From Roseivirga echinicomitans (GTDB lineage: Bacteria > Bacteroidota > Bacteroidia > Cytophagales > Cyclobacteriaceae): DNA of 64,000 bases. Under the pieces are notes generated by a model, which saw only the letters and a program-made list of their open reading frames with translations, was not told where the DNA came from and searched no databases. The stretch spans positions 620,001-684,000 of the forward strand of contig NZ_LRDB01000050.1 of NCBI RefSeq assembly GCF_001592935.1, read 5' to 3'. Within the stretch, counting starts at the first letter, position 1, and every line of letters starts with the position of its first letter. This document shows, piece after piece, positions 8,541-17,372 of the stretch. Position numbers and translations under genes: made by a program.

Positions 8541-9301
8541 AGCAAATAGATATCAATTGCGATATGGGAGAAAGCTATGGCAACTTTATAGTTGGCAATG
8601 ATGTAGCTATTTTCCCTCATATTACCTCCACCAATATTGCCTGTGGTATGCATGCTGGCGACCCTTACCATATTCAGAAAACTATAGAAATGGCTATTGC
8701 TCAAGGTGTTCAAATCGGTGCGCATCCTGGCTATCCAGATTTACAAGGCTTTGGTAGAAGGGTTATCCCAATGACTACCGAAGAACTTTCTGCGTGTATC
8801 AAATATCAGGTAGCCGCTTTAAAAGGAATGGTGGAAAGCGCTGGAGGACAACTGAAATATGTAAAACCGCACGGTGCACTTTACAACGAAATGGCGAAGA
8901 ATGAAAAGGAAGCTTCTACCGTTGTAAAAGCCATTAAATCCATTGATCCAACCCTTATGATCATGGGCTTGGCAGGTAGTCACATGAAGGAAATAGTAGA
9001 AGCAGAAGGCATGACTTTTATTGCCGAATCATTTACCGACAGAAGGTATGAAGCTGACGGAAAGCTGATGAGCAGAGCAAAAGAAAACTCAGTAATTCAT
9101 AATGCTGAAGAGGCCGTTAATCAAGTATTATCGGTGGTCAACAATGGTTTTACGGAAACGTTGAATGGCGAAAAAGTTGAATTAAAAGCCCATAGCTTTT
9201 GCATTCATGGCGACAATCCTCAAGCGGTGGAAATTCTACAAGCGATTAAATCAGGTTTGGAAGAAAACGGGATAACACAAAAAGCTTTTTCAACACCATG
9301 A
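8537..9301 (+). CDS. pxpA: 5-oxoprolinase subunit PxpA (LamB/YcsF family)
   Basis: PxpA is one of three subunits of the bacterial ATP-dependent 5-oxoprolinase, which opens 5-oxoproline (pyroglutamate) to glutamate and removes this damage product of glutamine and glutamate. The 254-residue protein has the family signatures DINCDMGESYGNF at the start, NIACGMHAGDP near residue 35, GAHPGYPDLQGFGRR, and CIHGDNP near the end. Four-base overlaps join it to the genes on both sides, so the pxp genes form a tightly coupled set. Confidence 0.95.
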   Translation: MKQIDINCDMGESYGNFIVGNDVAIFPHITSTNIACGMHAGDPYHIQKTIEMAIAQGVQIGAHPGYPDLQGFGRRVIPMTTEELSACIKYQVAALKGMVESAGGQLKYVKPHGALYNEMAKNEKEASTVVKAIKSIDPTLMIMGLAGSHMKEIVEAEGMTFIAESFTDRRYEADGKLMSRAKENSVIHNAEEAVNQVLSVVNNGFTETLNGEKVELKAHSFCIHGDNPQAVEILQAIKSGLEENGITQKAFSTP

Positions 9302-10005
9302 AAATTGTGCCCTTTGGTGATTCAGCTTTGCTCGTCAACTTTGAGCAGAAAATTGATGAAGTCATCAACAATCAAGTACTCTCACTTTACAAACAACTTC
9401 AAGAGGTCAAAGAAGTCACCTTTCTTATTCCAGCATATTGCTCACTCACAGTGGGTTTTGGTGAACAAACTTCGATCAAAGCACTGTCTGAACAAATTGA
9501 AGAACTCACCTCAAAAAGCCAATCGACCGATCTTGATTTAAATACAAAACTGATTGAAATTCCTGTCTGCTATGAGGCACCATATGCGCTCGACATGAAT
9601 GAAGTAACGGAAAAGACTGGCTTGACACAACAAGAAATTATTGATACGCACTGCCAAGAAACTTACAAAGTATACATGCTCGGCTTTGTCGCTGGCTTCG
9701 CCTATTTAGGAAGTCTGCCAGAGCAACTATTCTGCCCTAGGAAAGCAGAACCTAGAAAAGAAGTTTTGGCAGGTTCGGTAGGCTTGGCAGGTTTGCAAAC
9801 TGGAATTTACCCCGCGAATGCACCGGGTGGGTGGCAAATTATAGGTCGAACTCCCATCCCTACTTTCAATCCGAAAGCAGAGAAGCCTACGCTTTTCAAA
9901 GCGGGTGATGCTGTGAAGTTCAAGTCCATTTCCTCTTCAGAATTTGAGGAGATAGAAAAGCAAGTATCCAGCAATACATTCAACTTAGAAGAATATTATG
10001 GCTAG
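9298..10005 (+). CDS. pxpB: 5-oxoprolinase subunit PxpB (KipI-like)
   Basis: PxpB, called KipI in B. subtilis where it also inhibits the sporulation kinase KinA, works with PxpA and PxpC to hydrolyse 5-oxoproline. The 235-residue protein carries the diagnostic segment GFVAGFAYLGSLPEQL followed by PRKAEPRKEV and the glycine-rich stretch ending PGGWQIIGRTP. Its ATG overlaps the pxpA stop by four bases and its stop overlaps the pxpC start by eight. Length is standard. Confidence 0.94.
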   Translation: MKIVPFGDSALLVNFEQKIDEVINNQVLSLYKQLQEVKEVTFLIPAYCSLTVGFGEQTSIKALSEQIEELTSKSQSTDLDLNTKLIEIPVCYEAPYALDMNEVTEKTGLTQQEIIDTHCQETYKVYMLGFVAGFAYLGSLPEQLFCPRKAEPRKEVLAGSVGLAGLQTGIYPANAPGGWQIIGRTPIPTFNPKAEKPTLFKAGDAVKFKSISSSEFEEIEKQVSSNTFNLEEYYG

Positions 10006-10873
10006 GCTACATTTTCTAAAATCCGGTTTACAAACTACCATACAAGATTTGGGTAGGCAGGGTGTGCAAGATTTGGGTATTCCTATTAACGGAGCCATGG
10101 ACAAAGCTTCGGCTCAACTTGCCAATCAATTGGTAGGCAACGATACCAATTCCCCAGTTTTAGAAATCACTTTACTAGGGCCGAAAATTCAGTTCGAAGG
10201 CCAATGTCAAATTGCAATTACTGGAGCCAACCTTTCTGCTGAAATTAACGGAAATATAATCCCGCAATTCAGAACCATCAACATCAACCATGGTGATATG
10301 CTAAGCTTTCGCAAACCAGTTACAGGTTGCAGGGCCTATTTGGCCATCAATGGAAGATGGGACATTCAAAGTTGGTTAGGAAGTTATAGTGCTTCGGCTA
10401 CAAATACCGTTCAAACTACCCCTGACAGTGTAATTAAAAAAGATCAAATACTCGAAATCATCAGTGGTAAGCAACAGTCTGTCATTTCTATTCCACAAAG
10501 TGAAAGGCCAAGCCTATCAATTGAAGCGCCCTTAAAGGTGTATCCTGGGCCTGAGTTTGAGGCTTTTTCTGCTATTGAAAAACAATGCTTTTTTGGTAAC
10601 CGCTTCACCATTGGTCAAGACTCAAATAGAATGGGTTACAGATTGAAAGAAGCGCTTAAGGGCTATACCCAAAAGGAAGAAGTGATTTCGTCAGGAGTGA
10701 TTCCGGGTACCATACAAATCACAAATTCAGGTCAACCCATTGTTTTAATGGCCGATGCCCAAACCACAGGCGGCTACCCAAGAATTGCCAATGTAAGTTC
10801 ACCAGATTTAGACCGATTGGCTCAATTTAAGCCAGGAGATACAGTAAGGTTTGAGTTGATAAGTTTCAAATAG
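9998..10873 (+). CDS. pxpC: 5-oxoprolinase subunit PxpC (biotin-dependent carboxyltransferase-like)
   Basis: PxpC (KipA family) completes the 5-oxoprolinase complex. The 291-residue protein shows the typical start GLQTTIQDLGRQG and GIPINGAMDKASAQLANQL, the ITGANL segment, and the C-terminal ADAQTTGGYPRIA. Annotation as a biotin-dependent carboxyltransferase reflects the shared domain name and not a carboxylase role here. The start lies inside pxpB and the last gene is closed by a hairpin shared with the convergent hypothetical gene. Confidence 0.94.
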   Translation: MARLHFLKSGLQTTIQDLGRQGVQDLGIPINGAMDKASAQLANQLVGNDTNSPVLEITLLGPKIQFEGQCQIAITGANLSAEINGNIIPQFRTININHGDMLSFRKPVTGCRAYLAINGRWDIQSWLGSYSASATNTVQTTPDSVIKKDQILEIISGKQQSVISIPQSERPSLSIEAPLKVYPGPEFEAFSAIEKQCFFGNRFTIGQDSNRMGYRLKEALKGYTQKEEVISSGVIPGTIQITNSGQPIVLMADAQTTGGYPRIANVSSPDLDRLAQFKPGDTVRFELISFK

Positions 10874-10889
10874 CCCACTTAAAAATAGA

Positions 10890-10918
10890 TAAGGCGATTT
10901 CCGTATGAAATCGCCTTA
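10890..10918. terminator. Terminator between pxpC and the convergent hypothetical gene
   Basis: An 11-bp perfect stem (10890-10900 with 10908-10918) has a 7-base loop. The T-rich tail is on the minus strand, so it most clearly ends the leftward gene at 10951, but it also lies 17 bases after pxpC. Confidence 0.75.
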
Positions 10919-10950
10919 ATCAACCTTAAACTAAACTACTAGCTATACTA

Positions 10951-11292
10951 TTATTTCAATCGATAGTATTTCGTGTTATACAAAGACGACAAATAATCTG
11001 CCTGTCTGTAAATTCTCAAACCATCTTCGCTCAATTCGGAAACCACACCTTGCAAAACCAAGTTGCCTTCCGTATCAAATACTTTGACTGTTTGAGGAGC
11101 TTCTTCGAACACCATTGGACTTGGTTCCATGTATGCGTCAACATACGCTTGAACATCCTCTAAATAGGATAAGTCTTCATCGAAAATTGGGGTGTTGGAA
11201 TCATTAGATTTAGCGTCAACCGATGTAACGATTGTAACTGCTAAAAAAAGTGCGATTAACGCAGAGATGTTTTTTTGACCTAGATTTTTCAT
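10951..11292 (-). CDS. Secreted hypothetical protein
   Basis: A 113-residue exported protein of unknown function. Residues 1-27 form a signal peptide (KNISALIALFLAV, cleavage near VDA). The mature part begins with an acidic segment (FDEDLSYLEDVQAY) and ends with a compact region, VKVFDTEGNLVLQGVV, that looks like short beta strands. I start at the ATG at 11292 and not at the longer frame, because the signal peptide begins there and a repeated leader element (see 11305) lies 12 bases upstream. Confidence 0.65.
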   Translation of the reverse strand: MKNLGQKNISALIALFLAVTIVTSVDAKSNDSNTPIFDEDLSYLEDVQAYVDAYMEPSPMVFEEAPQTVKVFDTEGNLVLQGVVSELSEDGLRIYRQADYLSSLYNTKYYRLK

Positions 11293-11304
11293 GTTGTTGC
11301 TGTT

Positions 11305-11317
11305 GATATTTTGAGTT
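11305..11317 (-). repeat. Repeated leader element AACTCAAAATATC (copy 1)
   Basis: Read on the minus strand this 13-mer lies 12 bases before the start codon at 11292. Identical copies stand before the genes starting at 58205 and 59232, with 12 of 13 bases before the gene starting at 35358. Confidence 0.6.
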
Positions 11318-11506
11318 ACCGCCTGACCAAAGGCGGCTAATTTTAACCTTATTGTTTTTAACCTTGCCAACTTCTTTCCAATCAGCATGCCAAAACAATT
11401 AAACACCTGAAAAACAACAGCTTAACAAAACAAACACTAGATTACTCACTAAAAAGTGTACGAAAATGACCGATCATGTGAACACTTTCGAATACCCAAA
11501 AACAGT

Positions 11507-11530
11507 GAGGCCAGCGTTTCTGCTGGCCTC
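11507..11530 (-). terminator. Terminator after ribosomal protein THX gene
   Basis: A 9-bp perfect stem (11507-11515 with 11522-11530) with a 6-base loop begins 32 bases beyond the leftward THX stop codon, and the minus-strand tail reads ACTGTTTTTGG. Confidence 0.8.
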
Positions 11531-11562
11531 GTTTTAAATTGTTCTATTCTTTTGCTTACAAA

Positions 11563-11679
11563 TCAGTCCTTTTTCTTTGGTTTTGGACTCAACGTTTTAC
11601 CTAATTTCCCAGGACGATTAACACCATAACTTCCGTTGGCGATTTTACCTTTCTTGGTTTTTATATCTCCTTTTCCCAT
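11563..11679 (-). CDS. 30S ribosomal protein THX
   Basis: A 38-residue, strongly basic protein, read from the ATG at 11679 to a TGA at 11563. It begins MGKGDIKTKKGKIANGSYG and ends KPKKKD, matching the Bacteroidota form of ribosomal protein THX, a small peptide lodged in the head of the 30S subunit. The THX core is the GKGDIKTKKGKI and RPGK region. The gene is a single unit with its own terminator (11507-11530). Confidence 0.88.
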   Translation of the reverse strand: MGKGDIKTKKGKIANGSYGVNRPGKLGKTLSPKPKKKD

Positions 11680-11783
11680 AATATTGATTATTTAAGACTT
11701 CTTATTTGAGTCTACTCCCAAGGTGGAAAAAAGATTCGATAGTAACCCATTTTAACACTGTGCATTAATAAATTGCAGCACAA

Positions 11784-12995
11784 ATGATGAATACAGAGAA
11801 AGAGATCAACCTGAGCGATTACACCTATTCGTTACCTGATGAACGAATTGCCAAATATCCGTTGGACAAAAGGGACCTATCCAAACTTTTGCACTATCAT
11901 AAGGGTGTAATTGAACATAAGAAGTTTAAAGAAATTGAAGAGCTTATTCCTGATCATTCTACTCTCTTTTTCAATAACACGAAGGTAATTCCTGCCAGAT
12001 TGATTTTCCACAAATCTACTGGCGCCCAAATCGAGATCTTTCTACTCAAGCCAATTTCTCCTTCTCCTATCTTGAGCGTGGTGATGGAAGAGCGCGAAAC
12101 CGTGATATGGGAATGCATGATTGGCAATTTCAAAAAATGGAAGGATGATATTCCTTTAATGAGGGATCTAATTCTAGGCGACAAAAACATTATACTTCAG
12201 GCCAGTATTCATGATCGAGAAAAACGACAGATTAAATTCAGTTGGAATGATGACTCTATTTCATTTTCAGAAATAGTGGAAGCCTCTGGCAAGGTACCGC
12301 TTCCACCCTATTTAAACCGACAGCCAGAAGAAGATGACAAACCACGTTACCAAACCGTTTATTCAGCGCATGATGGCGCTGTAGCGGCTCCCACAGCGGG
12401 TCTGCATTTTACTCCAGAAATTCTGAAATCATTGGCCGACCGTGGCATCAAAGAAAGCTTCCTAACACTCCATGTAAGCGCTGGTACTTTTCAGCCTATT
12501 AAAACTGAGAATATTCTGGAGCACCCAATGCATTCAGAGCAAATGGTGGTGGATAGACAGAGTATTCAGAGCGTAGTAGAGGCTCAAAACAGTATCATTG
12601 CGATTGGCACCACTTCTATGCGCACATTGGAGAGCCTCTATTGGTTTGGTGTTCGATTGATGCATGGGGATGAGGGTTTCGCGATTGAGAAGTTAGAACC
12701 CTACCAAAGCCAACAAAAAGCGGCACGATCCGAGGCATTCTCTGCAATTCTGGAATGGATGGATAGGAATAACTTAAATCAAATTATTGGCACAACAGAA
12801 ATTTTCATTTTTCCTGGCTATCAATTCAGGGTTTGCGATGGTTTGATCACCAATTTCCATCAACCCGGAAGCACATTGATTTTGCTAGTAGCGGCATTTA
12901 TTGGAGAAGATTGGCGCAAAGTATACCATGAAGCAGACATCAATGGCTATCGCTTTTTAAGCTATGGTGACTCATCTTTCTTACTACCCAAGTAA
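11784..12995 (+). CDS. queA: S-adenosylmethionine:tRNA ribosyltransferase-isomerase (QueA-like)
   Basis: QueA transfers the ribosyl group of S-adenosylmethionine to preQ1 at the wobble position of tRNAs to form epoxyqueuosine. Family motifs are clear: DYTYSLPDERIAKYP, STLFFNNTKVIPARL, VAAPTAGLHFTPE, LTLHVSAGTFQPI, GTTSMRTLES, and a C-terminal NFHQPGSTLILLVAAF. At 403 residues it is longer than the usual 340-360; the extra length is in the middle and before the C terminus, as in many Bacteroidota relatives. Two adjacent ATGs (11784, 11787) could each start it. It is followed by mscS with a 27-base gap. Confidence 0.9.
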   Translation: MMNTEKEINLSDYTYSLPDERIAKYPLDKRDLSKLLHYHKGVIEHKKFKEIEELIPDHSTLFFNNTKVIPARLIFHKSTGAQIEIFLLKPISPSPILSVVMEERETVIWECMIGNFKKWKDDIPLMRDLILGDKNIILQASIHDREKRQIKFSWNDDSISFSEIVEASGKVPLPPYLNRQPEEDDKPRYQTVYSAHDGAVAAPTAGLHFTPEILKSLADRGIKESFLTLHVSAGTFQPIKTENILEHPMHSEQMVVDRQSIQSVVEAQNSIIAIGTTSMRTLESLYWFGVRLMHGDEGFAIEKLEPYQSQQKAARSEAFSAILEWMDRNNLNQIIGTTEIFIFPGYQFRVCDGLITNFHQPGSTLILLVAAFIGEDWRKVYHEADINGYRFLSYGDSSFLLPK

Positions 12996-13022
12996 AGAAA
13001 TGTGTTATATTGGTAACCACTT

Positions 13023-14177
13023 ATGCAAAATGACTTAGCAGAGGTATTTTCAGGCTATGATCGGCTGATTACTTCTATCAATGAGAATATCCCATTCATC
13101 AGTGAGCCAATTACATTCTTGGGTCTTGAATTCACTGTGAGTGAGGTGATATTACCAGTAGTTTTTTTAATACTGATCAACATAATAGGCAACCTCGTTA
13201 GGTCAATTTTGATCAATAAAATCTTAAACCGCTATATCGAAGACCGGAAAACAGTTCTTTCTATCGGCAACACAACCAAGTATATCATCCTCTTTTTCGG
13301 GTTCATCTTTGCACTAACCGCAATAGGAATAGATAAAGACTCAACCTTAAATTTTGCGCTAAGCAAAAATGGAGATGATCCCTTAATGTTCTTCGAATTA
13401 CTGAGGGTTATATTTCTGCTTGTTCTACTGGTATTTTTAAGCGGAAAACTTAAGACGATTTTTGTAAACCAAATAATGAGTCGTTATTCTGATGACATTG
13501 GTGTGAGCCAATCTATTGGCACCATTATTCAATATGCTGCTGTTTTATTCGGTGGGCTTGTCATTATTCAGACCACCATTCAATTAGGCTCATTAAATGT
13601 TTTAGCGGGTGCACTTGGGGTTGGTATTGGTTTTGGACTTCAAAATATTGCCAATAATTTTATTTCAGGCTTAATTATACTTTTCGAAAGGCCCATTAAA
13701 GTGGGTGATAGAATTGAAGTAGGTCAAGTAACTGGCGATATTGTCAGAATATCTTCGAGGGCTACTACTGTGAGTACCAATGATAATATTTCAATCATTA
13801 TCCCCAATGCCGAGTTTATTAGTAAATCAGTAATCAACTGGAGTCACAGTGGAAGAAATATTCGCTTTCATGTTCCCGTAGGAGTTGCTTATAAAGAAGA
13901 CCCTGCCCATATAAAATCCATTTTGATTGAGGTAGCTAAAAAGCATCCCGATGTTCTAAAAGAGCCTGAACCAGATGTGCTCTTCAAAGAATATGGTGAT
14001 AACTCATTGAACTTTGATCTATTAGTGTGGACGAGTACCTACATTAATAAACCTACGGTACTGAAAAGCCAATTGTATTACCTGATATTCGAGAAGTTCA
14101 AGGAACATAATGTCGAAATCCCTTTTCCTCAAAGAGACCTTCATATAAAGTCGGGCAATATGGTTCCTCAGAAATGA
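13023..14177 (+). CDS. Small-conductance mechanosensitive channel (MscS family)
   Basis: A 384-residue inner-membrane channel that opens under membrane tension and releases solutes on osmotic downshock. There are four or five hydrophobic segments, and the pore-lining TM3 reads GALGVGIGFGLQNIANNF, close to the MscS signature of alternating glycine and alanine. The cytoplasmic beta domain follows with RPIKVGDRIEVGQ and IIIPNAEF. The extra TM before the pore makes it longer than E. coli MscS. Its position upstream of the trk genes groups ion-handling functions, but the 85-base gap contains a separate trkA promoter. Confidence 0.92.
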   Translation: MQNDLAEVFSGYDRLITSINENIPFISEPITFLGLEFTVSEVILPVVFLILINIIGNLVRSILINKILNRYIEDRKTVLSIGNTTKYIILFFGFIFALTAIGIDKDSTLNFALSKNGDDPLMFFELLRVIFLLVLLVFLSGKLKTIFVNQIMSRYSDDIGVSQSIGTIIQYAAVLFGGLVIIQTTIQLGSLNVLAGALGVGIGFGLQNIANNFISGLIILFERPIKVGDRIEVGQVTGDIVRISSRATTVSTNDNISIIIPNAEFISKSVINWSHSGRNIRFHVPVGVAYKEDPAHIKSILIEVAKKHPDVLKEPEPDVLFKEYGDNSLNFDLLVWTSTYINKPTVLKSQLYYLIFEKFKEHNVEIPFPQRDLHIKSGNMVPQK

Positions 14178-14213
14178 TAGAAATCCTTTTTGGCATATTG
14201 TTAAAAGCATTTA

Positions 14214-14243
14214 CTTGCACCCCTAGTATTTAAACTATCTTTG
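14214..14243 (+). promoter_or_regulatory. Promoter of trkA-trkH
   Basis: CTTG (14214-14217) and TATCTTTG (14236-14243) are separated by 18 bases and match the Bacteroidota -33 TTTG / -7 TAnnTTTG pattern, ending 19 bases before the trkA ATG. Confidence 0.6.
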
Positions 14244-14262
14244 ACGGTTTTCATATAAAACA

Positions 14263-15603
14263 ATGAGAGTAATAATTGCAGGTGTTGGAAATGTGGGGTT
14301 TCATTTGGCTAAACTCCTATGTGCTGAAGGTCAGAAGATTGTCTTGATTGACCAAGTGGCAGACAAACTAAAGGCTGCATCAAATTCTGTCGATGCGTCT
14401 ACTATTAAGGGAAACTCTACTTCATATAGTGTTTTGGAAGAAGCTGGAGTTTCGGAAGCAGACCTGCTTATTGCCGTAACCTCTTCAGAAGATGCCAACA
14501 TTGCTACGGCCATCATTGCCAAGCACCTTGGCGCCAAAAGAACGATTGCAAGAATCTCGAATACAGAATTCATCTATCAAAAAGACAAACTAAACCTTAA
14601 GCATCTAGGGATTGACGACATTATTTCTCCTGAATCGCTTGCGGCCAAAGAAATTAAAAGGTTGCTAAAAGAAGTAGCCTTAACAGATAGCTTTGAATTT
14701 GAAAAAGGCCTCCTTTCTTTAATTGGTGTAAACATCGAAGAAAACAGTCCCCTAAATGGTAAAACCATGATGGAGGTAGCCAAATTAAATCCAGATCAGA
14801 AATTTATGACCGTGGCTATTTTACGCCACGATGAGACCTTAATTCCCTATGGGAACACTCAATTCCAGGTAAATGATCATGCCTATTTTGTGGCGCAGCC
14901 CGATGGTATAGAAAAGCTTCTGTTTTTAGCTGCCAAGAAAAAAGAACCCGTTAAAAGTGTAATGATTTTAGGAGGGTCGAGGGTTGGGTTTCATGCGGCT
15001 AAAATCTTGAGCAACCGTTACAATGTAAAAATCATTGAGCGCGATCCACAAAAATGCTTCGAGTTGGCAGATCAACTTCCGGATGCCATGGTCATTAATG
15101 GTGATGGAAGAAATGTAGACTTACTTCATGAAGAAGGAATTAGTGACATTGACGCCTTTATTGCCGTAACCGGAAACTCAGAAACCAACATTATATCCTG
15201 TTTAGTAGCCAAAAACAATGGTGTAAAGAAAACCATTGCTATGGTGGAAAACATGGACTACATCCACCTTTCTCAAAGCATTGGAGTGGATACCATGATC
15301 AATAAAAAGCTGATCGCGGCCAACTTTATTTTCCGTCATATCAGACAAGGTGATATTGTTTCTATTACCAGTATCCACGGTGTTGATGCTGAAATTCTTG
15401 AATTTGAAGTAAAAGAAGGTTCTAAAATCACGAAAAATCAACTTAGAAATCTTCAATTCCCTAAAACCGCTATCATTGGAGGCGTAATCCGAGATGGAAA
15501 AGGCTTTACCACGCCTGGTGATTTCATGTTCAGACCAAAGGACAGGGTAGTAGTCCTCTCAAAACCAGAAAGTATCAGTAAAGTGGAATCTTACTTTATT
15601 TGA
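14263..15603 (+). CDS. trkA: Trk potassium uptake regulator TrkA
   Basis: TrkA is the cytoplasmic nucleotide-binding ring that gates the TrkH potassium channel. The 446-residue protein has two repeated RCK halves, each with a Rossmann NAD site (IIAGVGNVGFHLAKLL at residues 3-18 and MILGGSRVGFHAAKIL near 232) followed by a TrkA-C domain. Length and duplication match E. coli TrkA. It is preceded by a good promoter and is 15 bases upstream of trkH, so the pair is a bicistronic unit. Confidence 0.95.
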   Translation: MRVIIAGVGNVGFHLAKLLCAEGQKIVLIDQVADKLKAASNSVDASTIKGNSTSYSVLEEAGVSEADLLIAVTSSEDANIATAIIAKHLGAKRTIARISNTEFIYQKDKLNLKHLGIDDIISPESLAAKEIKRLLKEVALTDSFEFEKGLLSLIGVNIEENSPLNGKTMMEVAKLNPDQKFMTVAILRHDETLIPYGNTQFQVNDHAYFVAQPDGIEKLLFLAAKKKEPVKSVMILGGSRVGFHAAKILSNRYNVKIIERDPQKCFELADQLPDAMVINGDGRNVDLLHEEGISDIDAFIAVTGNSETNIISCLVAKNNGVKKTIAMVENMDYIHLSQSIGVDTMINKKLIAANFIFRHIRQGDIVSITSIHGVDAEILEFEVKEGSKITKNQLRNLQFPKTAIIGGVIRDGKGFTTPGDFMFRPKDRVVVLSKPESISKVESYFI

Positions 15604-15618
15604 TATCTTTAAAGACAG

Positions 15619-17076
15619 ATGAGGTTAAACGTTAAAGTCATTTCAAAAGTCCTCGGCACTCTTCTTCAGATGAATGCTGGTTTCATGGCCCTTTGTTTGC
15701 CCGTCTCTATCTATTATGGGGAACATGATTTAATTGCCATAGCCCTTTCTTCGGCAATTACAGCATTGGTTGGTTTTGCATTGAAATTTTTCACTAGAAA
15801 ACTCCCTGATAAAGAGCTTAAAAAACGAGATGGATATATTGTGGTTACCGCAGGGTGGATCTTCATGTCCGTTTTTGGCGCCCTCCCCTTTGTATTAAGC
15901 AATAGCATTCCAGATTTCACCAATGCTTTTTTTGAGACCATGTCTGGGTACACCACCACAGGAGCCTCAATTCTTAACGATATAGAATCGGTACCGAAAG
16001 GCATTTTGTTTTGGAGAAGTCTTACCCAGTGGATTGGGGGAATGGGGATTATTGTATTGGCCGTTGCCATCCTTCCATTTTTGGGCATTGGAGGTATGCA
16101 GCTCTTTGTGGCCGAAGCACCTGGGATTACGCCAGACAAACTTCAACCTAGAATTCAAGACACAGCCAAACGACTTTGGCTCATTTATGTAGGTCTAACG
16201 ATTGTAGAAGCCATCCTGCTCTATTTTGGTGGAATGACGATTTATGATGCTGTCAATCATTCGCTAACAACCATGGCCACGGGGGGATTCTCAACAAAGA
16301 ACGCTAGCGCTGCTCATTACGACTCTCCTTTTATTCAATATGTGCTCATTGTCTTTATGTTTTTGGCTGGCACAAGTTTTACGCTCACCTATTATGCGTT
16401 AAAACGGAATTTCAAAAAGGTATTCAAGAACGAAGAATTTATCGTTTACAGCATCTTCACTATTATAATTGCAATTATTGTTACCATAACCGTGTTCATA
16501 TCTACCGACAGCGGACTTGAGAAATCATTCAGAGATTCACTCTTCCAAGTCGTTTCAATCATTACTACTACGGGTTTTGTATCCGCTGACTATACCGCTT
16601 GGGCACCTTTTCTTACTACACTGTTCTTTATTCTACTATTGGTAGGTGGTTCGGCAGGTTCAACCGCAGGTGGTGTTAAAGTTATTCGTCATGTGGTGTT
16701 GTTCAAAAATTCTTTTCTAGAACTGAAAAGACAACTCCACCCCTCTGCCGTAATTCCTGTTAGGATAAGTGGAAAAGCTATTGATCAAGGAGTCGTTTCC
16801 AATGTACTCGCTTTTATAATGATTTATATCTTGGTCATGATTGTAGGAGTAATCTTGCTTTCTACCATGAACATAGATTTTGACACTGCCTTTGGAGCCG
16901 TGGCCACCACCCTAGGTAATGTTGGACCCGGAATTGGAAATGTTGGGCCTTTGGATAATTTCTATAACATACCTGCACCAGGCAAATGGCTGCTCTCTTT
17001 CTTAATGCTTCTGGGCAGATTAGAGTTATTTACAGTGCTTATGTTGCTTTCTCCTTATTTCTGGAAGAAAAATTAA
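15619..17076 (+). CDS. trkH: Trk potassium uptake channel TrkH
   Basis: TrkH is the inner-membrane potassium channel partner of TrkA. The 485-residue protein has multiple hydrophobic segments and four selectivity-filter loops in order: SGYTTTGASIL, TMATGGFSTKN, TTTGFVSADY and TTLGNVGPGIG. The glycine-rich gating loop GGSAGSTAGGVKVIR is present. The last four bases overlap the convergent heavy-metal-domain gene at 17073. Length is normal. Confidence 0.95.
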   Translation: MRLNVKVISKVLGTLLQMNAGFMALCLPVSIYYGEHDLIAIALSSAITALVGFALKFFTRKLPDKELKKRDGYIVVTAGWIFMSVFGALPFVLSNSIPDFTNAFFETMSGYTTTGASILNDIESVPKGILFWRSLTQWIGGMGIIVLAVAILPFLGIGGMQLFVAEAPGITPDKLQPRIQDTAKRLWLIYVGLTIVEAILLYFGGMTIYDAVNHSLTTMATGGFSTKNASAAHYDSPFIQYVLIVFMFLAGTSFTLTYYALKRNFKKVFKNEEFIVYSIFTIIIAIIVTITVFISTDSGLEKSFRDSLFQVVSIITTTGFVSADYTAWAPFLTTLFFILLLVGGSAGSTAGGVKVIRHVVLFKNSFLELKRQLHPSAVIPVRISGKAIDQGVVSNVLAFIMIYILVMIVGVILLSTMNIDFDTAFGAVATTLGNVGPGIGNVGPLDNFYNIPAPGKWLLSFLMLLGRLELFTVLMLLSPYFWKKN

Positions 17077-17306
17077 AATAACTTACCTAATACTGATTTC
17101 TTTTTTTCCGCTTTAAAACCGGCCTGTTGTACCGCTTGAATAACTAGGTCAGAATCGATGTTTTCGGCCTTCACTGTCAATAGCCTGTCTTTACTACTCA
17201 AGTCCACCGACCATTCAGACACTTCTTTTAGCTCATTTAAAAAGGGAGTAACAGTAGAAAGACACATCCCACAATTAATATTGGTTTTATATACGGCTTT
17301 TTTCAT
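17073..17306 (-). CDS. Small heavy-metal-associated (HMA) domain protein
   Basis: A 77-residue single-domain protein of the HMA/copper chaperone fold. The metal loop is NINCGMCLSTV with C12 and C15, giving the CxxC pair that binds Cu(I) or another soft metal, although the usual methionine before the first cysteine is asparagine here. The end carries a basic tail. No copper ATPase is nearby, so its partner is encoded elsewhere or it buffers metal alone. It converges with trkH (4-base overlap) and diverges from the helicase gene. Confidence 0.8.
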   Translation of the reverse strand: MKKAVYKTNINCGMCLSTVTPFLNELKEVSEWSVDLSSKDRLLTVKAENIDSDLVIQAVQQAGFKAEKKKSVLGKLF

Positions 17307-17372
17307 TTAATTTTCACTCTAAATTGTAACAGGCTTAGGCAATTCCTTAAGCCTCATAAAGATAAATCACAC

